Shown here piece after piece: positions 50,730 through 58,478 of a stretch of DNA of 64,000 nt; within the stretch, counting starts at the first letter, position 1; every line of letters begins with the position of its first letter. Origin of the DNA: Chitinophagaceae bacterium IBVUCB2 (GTDB lineage Bacteria > Bacteroidota > Bacteroidia > Chitinophagales > Chitinophagaceae). Made by a program: the position numbers and the translations under genes. The stretch spans positions 744,001 to 808,000 of the forward strand of contig NFUV01000001.1 of assembly GCA_002127295.1 (NCBI GenBank). Direction: 5' to 3'. The notes under the pieces are model-generated. The model was not told the origin of the DNA. It worked only from the letters and a program-made list of their open reading frames with translations, and made no database searches.

Positions 50730-52934
50730 ATGAATCAAATAAATAAAAAACCACTTTCTTCTCTCGGTTATGGCTTTATAGCCAAAGAATACATTCCAAA
50801 AGGGAAGAATGAATACCACCTGCGCAATATTCAAAACAGAAGCGGTACCCGTTATCGTAAACTAAGTGATGCAGAAAGAAAAATTTTGCTACGTAATGGA
50901 AATAGTGCTGATGACTGGGAGAAAATATTAGTAGCCGAAACCTTTAATCCTGATTTGGTCAAAAATTGCAAATTCTTTGGTTTGGTACGCATCGGAAAGC
51001 TGGAAGCGATGTTTGCTGAATTTAATGATCTCCAAATGCCTGTTGGCTTATACAATAGCACTATTGTAAGTTGTGATATTGGTAACAATGCTGTAATTGA
51101 TAATGTGAATTTCATGAGTCATTACATAACAGGCGACGATGTGATGCTGGTCAATATCAATGAGCTGGTTACCTCCAATCATTCAAAATTTGGTAACGGT
51201 GTATTAAAACAGGGTGAAACAGAATCCATACGTATCTGGATGGAGATCTGTAATGAAAATGCCGGCCGGAGTATTCTTCCATTTAATGGAATGAAAGCAG
51301 CAGATGCATGGCTTTGGTCAAAATACCGGGCTGATGAAAAACTTTTGCAACAATTCAAAGATTTTACTGATAAAAGATTTGATACCCAACGTGGATACTA
51401 TGGTAAGATTGGCGACAGAACCGTCATTAAAAATACGAGTATCATAAAAGATGTCTGGGTTGGTAGTGATGCTTATATAAAAGGCGCCAATAAACTTAAA
51501 AATTTAACGATCAATTCAGACGCCAACGCAAAATCCCAGATAGGTGAAGGTTGCGAATTAGTAAACGGCATTATTGGTTTTGGCAGCAGGGTATTCTATG
51601 GAGTAAAAGCTGTGCGATTTATGATGGGATCAAATTCACAGTTGAAATATGGCGCAAGATTGATCAACTCTTACCTGGGCGACAACTCTACTATTTCTTG
51701 CTGCGAGGTATTGAATTCGCTGATTTTTTCTGCACATGAGCAGCATCATAACAACTCTTTCCTATGTGCCGCCACCATAATGGGGCAAAGCAATATGGCG
51801 GCAGGTGCAACGATCGGCTCCAACCATAACTCCAGAGGTGCTGATGGCGAATTGATTGCGGGTAGAGGTTTTTGGCCAGCATTATGTGTAAGCCTTAAAC
51901 ACAATTCCAAGTTTGCATGCTTCACATTAATTGCAAAAGGCGATTTTCAATCTGAGCTTAATATTCCTCTTCCTTTTTCTTTAATCAGTAATGATGTAAG
52001 TAATGACCAATTAACAATTATGCCTGGTTATTGGTTCTTATATAATATGTATGCATTGGCCAGAAATGCCGGGAAGTATGAAGCCAGAGACAATAGAGTT
52101 GATAAGACGCAGCAGATCGAGTACAATTTTCTTGGCCCGGATAGTGTGAACGAAATGTTTGACGGTTTGCACTTGCTAAAAAAATATACTGCAAAAGCTT
52201 ACGCCACAAAATCAAAAAAACAAATTGCCGAAAAAGATCTGGTAAGAACCGGAGAGCAAATATTAGAAAAAAATGAGCCTGCACTAGCCCAACTGGAAAT
52301 ACTGGCCGAAAATTTTGAAAACAGCAATCGCAAAGTACGCCTTATAAAAACTGCAGAAGCTTATCACATTTTTAAAGAGATGATTGTTTACTATGGCATT
52401 ACAGAGCTGGTTCAATTTATTGAAAAAAGAAAAATCACCTCCTGGCAAAATTTACTACCTGCATTGCCGATAGCAACCGAAAGAACTGAATGGAAAAACA
52501 TTGGTGGCCAATTGATACCCGAAAAACCACTGAATACATTGCTAAAAAACATCCGTACTGGAAAAATAAGTAGTTGGGATGAAGTACATAATTTTTATGC
52601 AAAGAAAAGTATACAATACAATGCTGATAAATTTCAGCATGCTTTTGCTTCTTTGCTTGAGATTTGTTCTCTCACTCCTAAAAAGCTGACCAAGAAAATA
52701 TTCATCCAGCTACTTACGCAAGCCATTAAAACCAGTCAATGGATGACAGAACAGATTATCCGTTCTAGAGAAAAAGATTATCAGAATCCGTTCCGTCAAA
52801 TGGTATACGACAACCCACAGGAAATGGAAAAAGTAATCGGAAAATTATCGGATAACAGTTTCATTCAACAGCAAAACAAAGAAAGCCAATTGTTTTGTAA
52901 CCGGGTTACTACTATCATTGAACAGTTTGGATAA
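50730..52934 (+). CDS. DUF4954 protein with a left-handed beta-helix domain
   Basis: This is a 734-residue protein of the DUF4954 family, function unknown. Residues 200-420 show hexapeptide-like repeats of a left-handed beta-helix (VWVGSDAYIKGANKLKNLTI, QIGEGCELVNGIIGFGSRVF, IMGQSNMAAGATIGSNHNSR), the fold seen in GlmU and other acyltransferases. The block GSNHNSRGADGE looks highly conserved. The rest is largely alpha-helical. It begins 6 bp after glmS, so they are one transcript and a role in amino-sugar metabolism is likely but unproven. Confidence 0.8.
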   Translation: MNQINKKPLSSLGYGFIAKEYIPKGKNEYHLRNIQNRSGTRYRKLSDAERKILLRNGNSADDWEKILVAETFNPDLVKNCKFFGLVRIGKLEAMFAEFNDLQMPVGLYNSTIVSCDIGNNAVIDNVNFMSHYITGDDVMLVNINELVTSNHSKFGNGVLKQGETESIRIWMEICNENAGRSILPFNGMKAADAWLWSKYRADEKLLQQFKDFTDKRFDTQRGYYGKIGDRTVIKNTSIIKDVWVGSDAYIKGANKLKNLTINSDANAKSQIGEGCELVNGIIGFGSRVFYGVKAVRFMMGSNSQLKYGARLINSYLGDNSTISCCEVLNSLIFSAHEQHHNNSFLCAATIMGQSNMAAGATIGSNHNSRGADGELIAGRGFWPALCVSLKHNSKFACFTLIAKGDFQSELNIPLPFSLISNDVSNDQLTIMPGYWFLYNMYALARNAGKYEARDNRVDKTQQIEYNFLGPDSVNEMFDGLHLLKKYTAKAYATKSKKQIAEKDLVRTGEQILEKNEPALAQLEILAENFENSNRKVRLIKTAEAYHIFKEMIVYYGITELVQFIEKRKITSWQNLLPALPIATERTEWKNIGGQLIPEKPLNTLLKNIRTGKISSWDEVHNFYAKKSIQYNADKFQHAFASLLEICSLTPKKLTKKIFIQLLTQAIKTSQWMTEQIIRSREKDYQNPFRQMVYDNPQEMEKVIGKLSDNSFIQQQNKESQLFCNRVTTIIEQFG

Positions 52935-52941
52935 TATTACC

Positions 52942-53334
52942 ATGCGAAGTGTTGATGAATATATCGAATCATTGCCGGATGAAAGAAAGAAAATTTGCGA
53001 GATAGCAAGGGAGCTTATACTTACCAATGTTCCTGGTATAGAAGAGAAATTAAGTTTTAAAATCCCATTCTACCATTATTTTGGAATGTTCATGTACCTT
53101 AACAATACAAAAGAAGGAGTGGATGTCGCCTTTTGCAGGGGCAAAGATCTACTGGAAGAATTTCCTCAATTGAATATCAAAAAGAGAGCTGCGATAGCAA
53201 CTATCACTATCCAAACAAAAAATGATATTGCAAAGCTTAATCTTCGTGAGCTTATTGTTGCAGCTGCGGCATGGAATGAAGAAGCAAAACGGCTCAAAAT
53301 TCCAATGATAAAATCTTCCCGAAGCAACCAATAA
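52942..53334 (+). CDS. DUF1801 (YdhG-like) family protein
   Basis: The 130-residue protein starts at 52942 (MRSVDEYIESLPDERKKICE); an alternative TTG at 52918 lies inside the DUF4954 gene and is less likely. It contains PGIEEKLSFKIPFYHYFGMF and GVDVAFCRG, and ends with LRELIVAAAAWNEEAK, as in the DUF1801/YdhG family, whose function is not known. It starts just after DUF4954 ends and is probably the last gene of the glmS transcript. Confidence 0.75.
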   Translation: MRSVDEYIESLPDERKKICEIARELILTNVPGIEEKLSFKIPFYHYFGMFMYLNNTKEGVDVAFCRGKDLLEEFPQLNIKKRAAIATITIQTKNDIAKLNLRELIVAAAAWNEEAKRLKIPMIKSSRSNQ

Positions 53335-53339
53335 CCTAC

Positions 53340-53837
53340 TTATTTCCCCCTGTATTTATTGAAGGGATAATAAGTAGCAGCAAAACCTGCCTGGTGACAA
53401 AGTGTATAGTAAAGAAAATCGAACAGGTAATGCTTGAATGATTTTTTTCCTTCTCCTATTTTAATGATCAATGCGGAACCCCATGCCAATTTATTAATAA
53501 AATTATTCAGGTGATATTGATCGGTAAACATAACCAGTACAGATGTTGACAATGGGAATTTGGCACCAGCGGACGGGTCATTATTTTTATACTTATTTTT
53601 CCAGCTCACTGAAGGATTAAACCATGCTGCATTAGCATTAGGAAATTTCCGATGAAATTCTTTCCAATGAAAACTAAGTGTTTCATTAAATCCTTTAGAA
53701 GCACCAGCTGTAAAAACAAGTCCCCCTGTCAATAATTTATTCCGGTCAATTTTCCATTTACCTTTTGTATCAGTATTGGGTTGGGCATGCGTCATCGCCG
53801 CAATAAGCAGCAATGCAGTTAGCAGGTTCAGTTTCAT
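53340..53837 (-). CDS. Exported protein of unknown function
   Basis: The 165 residues have a signal peptide (MKLNLLTALLLIAAMTHA followed by Q). The mature part has aromatic-rich segments (NAAWFNPSVSWKNKYKNND) and ends with LFDFLYYTLCHQAGFAATYY followed by a short charged tail. It may be membrane-associated. No domain is recognised. It is convergent with the DUF1801 gene, only 5 bp apart. Confidence 0.55.
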   Translation of the reverse strand: MKLNLLTALLLIAAMTHAQPNTDTKGKWKIDRNKLLTGGLVFTAGASKGFNETLSFHWKEFHRKFPNANAAWFNPSVSWKNKYKNNDPSAGAKFPLSTSVLVMFTDQYHLNNFINKLAWGSALIIKIGEGKKSFKHYLFDFLYYTLCHQAGFAATYYPFNKYRGK

Positions 53838-54132
53838 TGTAAGTGGTGTTGAGTGATTGGTAGCGGCTCTCAGAGGAAGTAATAAATGAGTAGATGTTAT
53901 AGCCAGCTAATCATTATTGACATAGTGAATATTAAGGGAGGCTTTGTAGAGGATAGATTTCCGGTTTGTACTAGACTATAGAAAAGTCCGGCATCTAAAA
54001 TAGATACAGATTTTTGCTAATGCAAGCAATAATGAATAAAAATTATTGAGCTCGTAGTTTTACGGTATCAAAACAATTCAGCCTCTCTGTGAAAGTCAGA
54101 GAGGCTGAATTGTTATTTTATCTGCTATATGA
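53838..54132. other. Intergenic region upstream of the unknown exported gene
   Basis: In these 295 bp only the terminator of der (54074-54112) was recognised. The rest is AT-rich sequence without a supported gene or promoter. Confidence 0.5.
54074..54112 (-). terminator. Terminator of der
   Basis: A perfect 15-bp stem (54074-54088 with 54098-54112, 9-nt loop) is followed on the minus strand by TTTTGATACC. It starts 21 bp after the der stop and should end the era-der transcript. Confidence 0.8.
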
Positions 54133-55446
54133 TTATTTTTTCCTAAAGAAAATTCGTACCGGCACACCTGTTAGGTTATAATTCTGCCGCAATTGATTTT
54201 CCAGGTAATTCTTATACGGTGTTTTAATATCATCAGGGAAATTGCAGAAAAAGGCAAATGATGGTACAGCCGTAGGTAATTGAGTAATAAATTTTATTTT
54301 GATCGGATGACCTCTTACCACCGGCGGATTATATGATTGAATGGCCTTTAACATTATATCATTCAATGAAGAAGTAGATATTTTTTGCTTGCGGTTTTCA
54401 TATACTTCCAATCCAATTTCAATGGCTTTGAAAATTCTTGTTTTTTCTTTTGCAGAAACAAACAAGATGGGTACATCGGAAAAAGGAGCCAGCCGCTTTT
54501 TTATTTCCTTTTCCTGATCCTTCGCTGTATTGGTTTCTTTTCCTATCAAGTCCCATTTGTTGACCAACACTACTATTCCTTTCCCCTTTTTAACAGCCAG
54601 GCTAAAAATATTCAAGTCTTGTGCTGTTACACCTTTTTCAGCATCTAATAATAGCAAACAAACATCTGCTTCATCCAACGCTTTGATAGCTCTTATAACG
54701 GAATAAAACTCCAGGTCTTCATGAACTTTTGCTTTCCGGCGTATACCTGCTGTATCAATCAGTACAAACTCTTTCTGAAATAAATTATAATGAGTATGAA
54801 TTGAATCTCTTGTTGTTCCTGCGATGGTGCTTACAATTGTTCTTTCCTCTCCAATTAATGCATTCAACAAAGATGATTTACCTACATTGGGCTGGCCAAT
54901 AATAGCAAACTTGGGCAAAGCACCCATTTCTGCGATTTGCTCAGAAGAATCTTCGATAATAAGATCAGCAACTGCATCTAATAGTTCACCTGTACCACTT
55001 CCACTGGCAGCAGCAATAAAGAAAATACGTTCAAATCCCAATGCATAAAATTCAGCGGCTTCCATTAACCGTTCATTATTATCCACTTTATTAACTACTA
55101 AAAAAACTGGCTTGGGGCTCTTGCGAAGTAGCTGTGCTACGGCGTCATCTAAATCTATCAAGCCCGTATGTGCATCTACAACAAATACAATTGCATTGGC
55201 TTCTTCAACAGCCACCAATACTTGCTTTGCAATTTCCTTTTCAAAAATATCTTCGCTACCCGCTACAAAACCACCAGTGTCAATTACATTAAAGGTTTTT
55301 CCATTCCAATCACTAACACCATATTGGCGGTCACGGGTTACACCACTCTCATCATCTACAATGGCTTTACGTTCCTCCAACAAGCGGTTGAAGAGTGTAC
55401 TTTTTCCCACATTGGGTCTTCCTACTATAGCTAATGTAAACGACAT
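54133..55446 (-). CDS. der: Ribosome-associated GTPase Der (EngA)
   Basis: Der is a 50S assembly factor with two tandem GTPase domains. The 437 residues show domain 1 (AIVGRPNVGKSTLFNRLLE, IDTGGF, NKVDN) and domain 2 (AIIGQPNVGKSSLLNALIG, IDTAGI, NKWDL), followed by a KH-like C-terminal domain ending VPVRIFFRKK. The length is normal. It lies 10 bp downstream of era and is probably in the same transcript. Confidence 0.97.
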   Translation of the reverse strand: MSFTLAIVGRPNVGKSTLFNRLLEERKAIVDDESGVTRDRQYGVSDWNGKTFNVIDTGGFVAGSEDIFEKEIAKQVLVAVEEANAIVFVVDAHTGLIDLDDAVAQLLRKSPKPVFLVVNKVDNNERLMEAAEFYALGFERIFFIAAASGSGTGELLDAVADLIIEDSSEQIAEMGALPKFAIIGQPNVGKSSLLNALIGEERTIVSTIAGTTRDSIHTHYNLFQKEFVLIDTAGIRRKAKVHEDLEFYSVIRAIKALDEADVCLLLLDAEKGVTAQDLNIFSLAVKKGKGIVVLVNKWDLIGKETNTAKDQEKEIKKRLAPFSDVPILFVSAKEKTRIFKAIEIGLEVYENRKQKISTSSLNDIMLKAIQSYNPPVVRGHPIKIKFITQLPTAVPSFAFFCNFPDDIKTPYKNYLENQLRQNYNLTGVPVRIFFRKK

Positions 55447-55456
55447 ATCTTAATTA

Positions 55457-56323
55457 TTAATAACCATATTCTTTTAATTGCAAATCATTCTCTCTCCACT
55501 TCGGCTTCACTTTTACAAACAATTCTAAAAAAACTTTTTGCTGAATGAATGCTTCAATATCTTTTCTTGCTTCTGTGCCTAATTTTTTTATCATTGAGCC
55601 CTTATCGCCGATCAGAATTGCCTTTTGTGTTTCCCGGTGGACAATAATATCCGCTACAATTTTTACCAGGGTTGTTTTTTCCTTGTACTCTCTTACCAGC
55701 ACAGCAGTATGATAAGGCAATTCATCATGGGCCTGCTCATAAATCTTTTCTCTTATTATTTCGCTTACAAAGAACTTGGTATTTAAATCCGATATATCAT
55801 CACCATCGTAAAAGGGTTCCCCTTCAGGTAAAAACTCAAGTAATCCATTTATCAATTTCTTCTTATTAATTCCTGATAAGGCTGAAATGGTAATTACTTT
55901 CTTACAATACGATTTTGAAGCAAAGTAATCGACTGCTTCTTTTATTGTTGCTTCGCTTACCAGGTCAATTTTATTAAGCACTACCACTGCTGGTACTCTT
56001 AACTTTAATGCAGAAAATATTGCATCACATTCTTCCCATTTTTCTTTTACATCTACAATCAGCAATGCTACATCTGCATCTTCTAATGCACCTTTAACTG
56101 CCGCCATCATTTTTTCATGCAGCTTATATTTTGGCTCAATAATACCAGGAGTATCCGAAAAAATAATCTGGTATTCTTTTTCCGTTAAAATTCCTTTTAT
56201 GCGATGCCTTGTAGTTTGCACTTTATGGGAAACAATAGCCAGCTTTTCTCCCATAAGAGCATTCAGCAAAGTGCTTTTACCCGCATTGGGTCTGCCAAAT
56301 ATGTTTACAAAACCTGATTTCAT
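55457..56323 (-). CDS. era: GTPase Era
   Basis: Era is a 30S assembly GTPase that binds the 3' end of 16S rRNA. The 288 residues show NIFGRPNAGKSTLLNALMGE, SDTPGI, LNKIDLV, and a C-terminal KH domain with ETQKAILIGDKGSMIKKLGT, ending in FLELFVKVKPKWRENDLQLK. The size is normal. Placing era before der, both ribosome assembly GTPases, suggests joint expression. Confidence 0.97.
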   Translation of the reverse strand: MKSGFVNIFGRPNAGKSTLLNALMGEKLAIVSHKVQTTRHRIKGILTEKEYQIIFSDTPGIIEPKYKLHEKMMAAVKGALEDADVALLIVDVKEKWEECDAIFSALKLRVPAVVVLNKIDLVSEATIKEAVDYFASKSYCKKVITISALSGINKKKLINGLLEFLPEGEPFYDGDDISDLNTKFFVSEIIREKIYEQAHDELPYHTAVLVREYKEKTTLVKIVADIIVHRETQKAILIGDKGSMIKKLGTEARKDIEAFIQQKVFLELFVKVKPKWRENDLQLKEYGY

Positions 56324-56504
56324 TTATATAATTCTATAGAATGTTGACTGGATACTTGCCTCACTATTTTTTGCTATTCTTTCCCAACAGGGACTAATAG
56401 CTCATTTTCATTGTTAAAGCCTGAAGATGTATGCTTCTGGCGGCAATAAGAGAGGAGGTAATCAGTCCTTACCAGTTTAAAATTCAACTGTTTTGGAAAA
56501 ATTA

Positions 56505-56540
56505 AAAAAGCCACTCACCACTGGGGCGGAATGGCTTTTT
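56505..56540 (-). terminator. Terminator of the initiator tRNA gene
   Basis: A 9-bp stem AAAAAGCCA/TGGCTTTTT (56505-56513 with 56532-56540) has an 18-nt loop and is followed on the minus strand by TAATTTTTCC. It lies 5 bp after the tRNA 3' end. Confidence 0.65.
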
Positions 56541-56545
56541 CTTTG

Positions 56546-56617
<72 letters not shown>

Positions 56618-56620
56618 GTG

Positions 56621-56652
56621 CAAAGGTAGCCGTATGAAGGTTATTTTCCAAA
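56621..56652 (-). promoter_or_regulatory. Promoter of the initiator tRNA
   Basis: On the minus strand TTTG (56649-56652) is followed after 20 bp by TACCTTTG (56621-56628), a full consensus match. The -7 element ends only 3 bp before C1 of the tRNA, so transcription would start at or inside the mature 5' end. Confidence 0.65.
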
Positions 56653-56692
56653 CAAAAAAGGTCGTTCTGTCTAAATAACAGGCATAAAAAAA

Positions 56693-56709
56693 CCGGAACT
56701 ATGTTCCGG
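56693..56709 (-). terminator. Terminator of the first head GIN gene
   Basis: A 7-bp stem CCGGAAC/GTTCCGG with a 3-nt loop is followed on the minus strand by TTTTTTTATGCC. It lies 30 bp after the stop of the gene at 56739. Confidence 0.75.
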
Positions 56710-56738
56710 CGGGACTTGCTCTCTTTTATTCTGCTTAA

Positions 56739-57446
56739 CTAACCTTTTGAAACGCTGCTCGAGCCGCTGCTCTTAACATCTTTTGTAGTTCCTGCTCCCC
56801 TGTATTTAACATCGCTGGCACCACTGGCTTGTGCAGATAATTCTTTATTCACAGTAATTCTTATATCACTGGCGCCGCTTGCTCTTGCATTACAAACATC
56901 AGTTACTAAATCATACCCTTTAAAACCACTGGCACCGCTTGCTTCTACAGAAGCCTGTGTTGCTTTACCTGTTACCGTCATGTCCGAAGCACCACTTAAA
57001 TCCACTGTTAATTTATTTACATCCAATGCTCCTTTTATATCGCTGGCACCAGATTGGTCAATACTTAATGCATCTGCTTTTAAAATTCCAGATATATAAA
57101 CATCACAAGCTCCGCTTACTTTTAACTGATCAATTTGTTTGAACGATACATAGGCTTTCAGTTTTTTATTCCCTTTCGTCCATTTCCAATCTTTTTCCAA
57201 AGAGATATGAAGGATACCGCTCTTAACTTCTACTTTAATCATGTCACGGTCTTTGACACTTGCTGCACTTACTGCTACTGCTTCTTCATTTCCCTGGCTC
57301 AAATAAACATCAAATGCATTTGATACATTGATACCATGAAAATCTTTTGCAGCTCTTACTTCTGCATTGGGATCATTTACCTGTTGTGCAGACAAACTTA
57401 AACTGATGAACAGCACAGCTACAATTGTTGTTATCTTTCTCATCAC
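56739..57446 (-). CDS. Head GIN domain (DUF2807) protein, copy 1
   Basis: This is an exported protein of 235 residues (signal MMRKITTIVAVLFISLSLSA, then QQ) with a single head GIN/DUF2807 domain. Its core is a beta-helix-like series in which the unit SGASD recurs five times at regular spacing (DQSGASDIKG, DLSGASDMTV, ASGASDIRIT, QASGASDVKY). The family is common in Bacteroidota and of unknown function. It is a tandem paralogue of the next gene, 31 bp away, and they are probably co-transcribed. Confidence 0.85.
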   Translation of the reverse strand: MMRKITTIVAVLFISLSLSAQQVNDPNAEVRAAKDFHGINVSNAFDVYLSQGNEEAVAVSAASVKDRDMIKVEVKSGILHISLEKDWKWTKGNKKLKAYVSFKQIDQLKVSGACDVYISGILKADALSIDQSGASDIKGALDVNKLTVDLSGASDMTVTGKATQASVEASGASGFKGYDLVTDVCNARASGASDIRITVNKELSAQASGASDVKYRGAGTTKDVKSSGSSSVSKG

Positions 57447-57477
57447 AATTATTTATTTTAAACTTTTTTATTTGATT

Positions 57478-58197
57478 TTAGATTTTAGATACAGAACCAC
57501 CTGTACTTGTTTTTACCTCCCGCACAGAAGGAGTTCCTTTGTACTTTACATTTCCACCAGTGCTGGCTTTTACCTGCAACTCTTTTTCCGCACTTACAGA
57601 AACAATTGCGCCAGTACTTACAGTAACACTGCAATTAGAAGTGGCCATATCTTCTCCTTTGAATTTACTACCGGTTGAGCCTTCCACATCCAAGGTACCT
57701 GCTTTGCCAGATAGTGTAACTTTTGAACCTGTAGTTTGATCTACTTTCAAATTTGTCACATCTACTTCACCAGTAACTAATGCGCCGGTGTTAACGGTCA
57801 TATCCAGTTTTGTTGATTGAAGTATTCCATTGATAGTAACTTCTGCACCGGTTGTTACATTCAATACACTTAAAGATTTGTATGACACATATGCTTTCAG
57901 GTCTTTCGTCTCTTTTCTTTTATTGATAGAGCCTGTTTTTGTTTCATAATAAATTCTCAGGATACCGTTCTCCACTTTCGTTATGATCTTATCCCGAAAT
58001 TCATTGGTTGCAGCACTTACTGCTACTTCTTCTTTAGTTCCGTTGGTTAAGACCAGGTCGATGCCTGTGGCTACACTGACACCATGAAAACTACCTACTT
58101 CTCTTTTTTCGGCATTCGCATCATTGATAACTTTCTGCGCATTGATGAATGGAGCTGTAATGGCAACTACTAAAAGGGATAATAATAACTTCTTCAT
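57478..58197 (-). CDS. Head GIN domain (DUF2807) protein, copy 2
   Basis: This 239-residue paralogue of the downstream gene shares the signal and overall layout (VINDANAEKREVGSFHGVSV) and the same beta-helix spacing. The turn residues differ: units read TGALV, TGSKV, TGSKF, TGAIV and TGGNV where copy 1 has GASD. It is therefore an old, diverged tandem duplication. Function is unknown. It is the first gene of the pair. Confidence 0.85.
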   Translation of the reverse strand: MKKLLLSLLVVAITAPFINAQKVINDANAEKREVGSFHGVSVATGIDLVLTNGTKEEVAVSAATNEFRDKIITKVENGILRIYYETKTGSINKRKETKDLKAYVSYKSLSVLNVTTGAEVTINGILQSTKLDMTVNTGALVTGEVDVTNLKVDQTTGSKVTLSGKAGTLDVEGSTGSKFKGEDMATSNCSVTVSTGAIVSVSAEKELQVKASTGGNVKYKGTPSVREVKTSTGGSVSKI

Positions 58198-58267
58198 TTT
58201 TGTTGGTTTAGAAGTGATACGAAAAGCAGGGTAGAAAAGTTACAGCCATTTGATAAATTTTTAGGCT

Positions 58268-58275
58268 TATTTTTG
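58268..58275 (+). promoter_or_regulatory. Putative -7 element before the TPP riboswitch
   Basis: TATTTTTG matches TAnnTTTG, about 46 bp before the riboswitch. A TTTG lies 15 bp upstream of it, short for the usual 19-21 bp. A hairpin AGCCTTTTA/TAAAAGGCT follows in the leader. Confidence 0.4.
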
Positions 58276-58320
58276 CAGCAGTTCTTAGCCTTTTAGGTGT
58301 AAAAGGCTTTAGTTCACAGT

Positions 58321-58412
58321 GTTCCCGGGGTGTTCCGTCTCTTGCCTAAAGCAAGACTGGGACTGAGATTATACCCGTTAAACCTGGTCAGGGTAATGCC
58401 TGCGTAGGGAAG
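58321..58412 (+). promoter_or_regulatory. Thiamine pyrophosphate (TPP) riboswitch
   Basis: The sequence shows the conserved THI-element parts in order: closing stem TTCCC/GGGAA (58322-58326 with 58407-58411), GGGGTG, the variable P3a hairpin CTTGCCTAAAGCAAG, GGACTGAGATTATACCCG (58369-58376 is CTGAGATT), AACCTGGTCAGGGTAATGCC, and GCGTAGGGA. These are the pyrimidine- and diphosphate-binding elements of the TPP aptamer. It lies 67 bp before the start of a TonB-dependent receptor, so thiamine probably represses that receptor. The expression platform was not resolved. Confidence 0.93.
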
Positions 58413-58478
58413 GATATCATCAATTGACCTTTCTCCACAGCATTTCCCTCTTATTTTTTAACCTGTAAACATTAAAAA

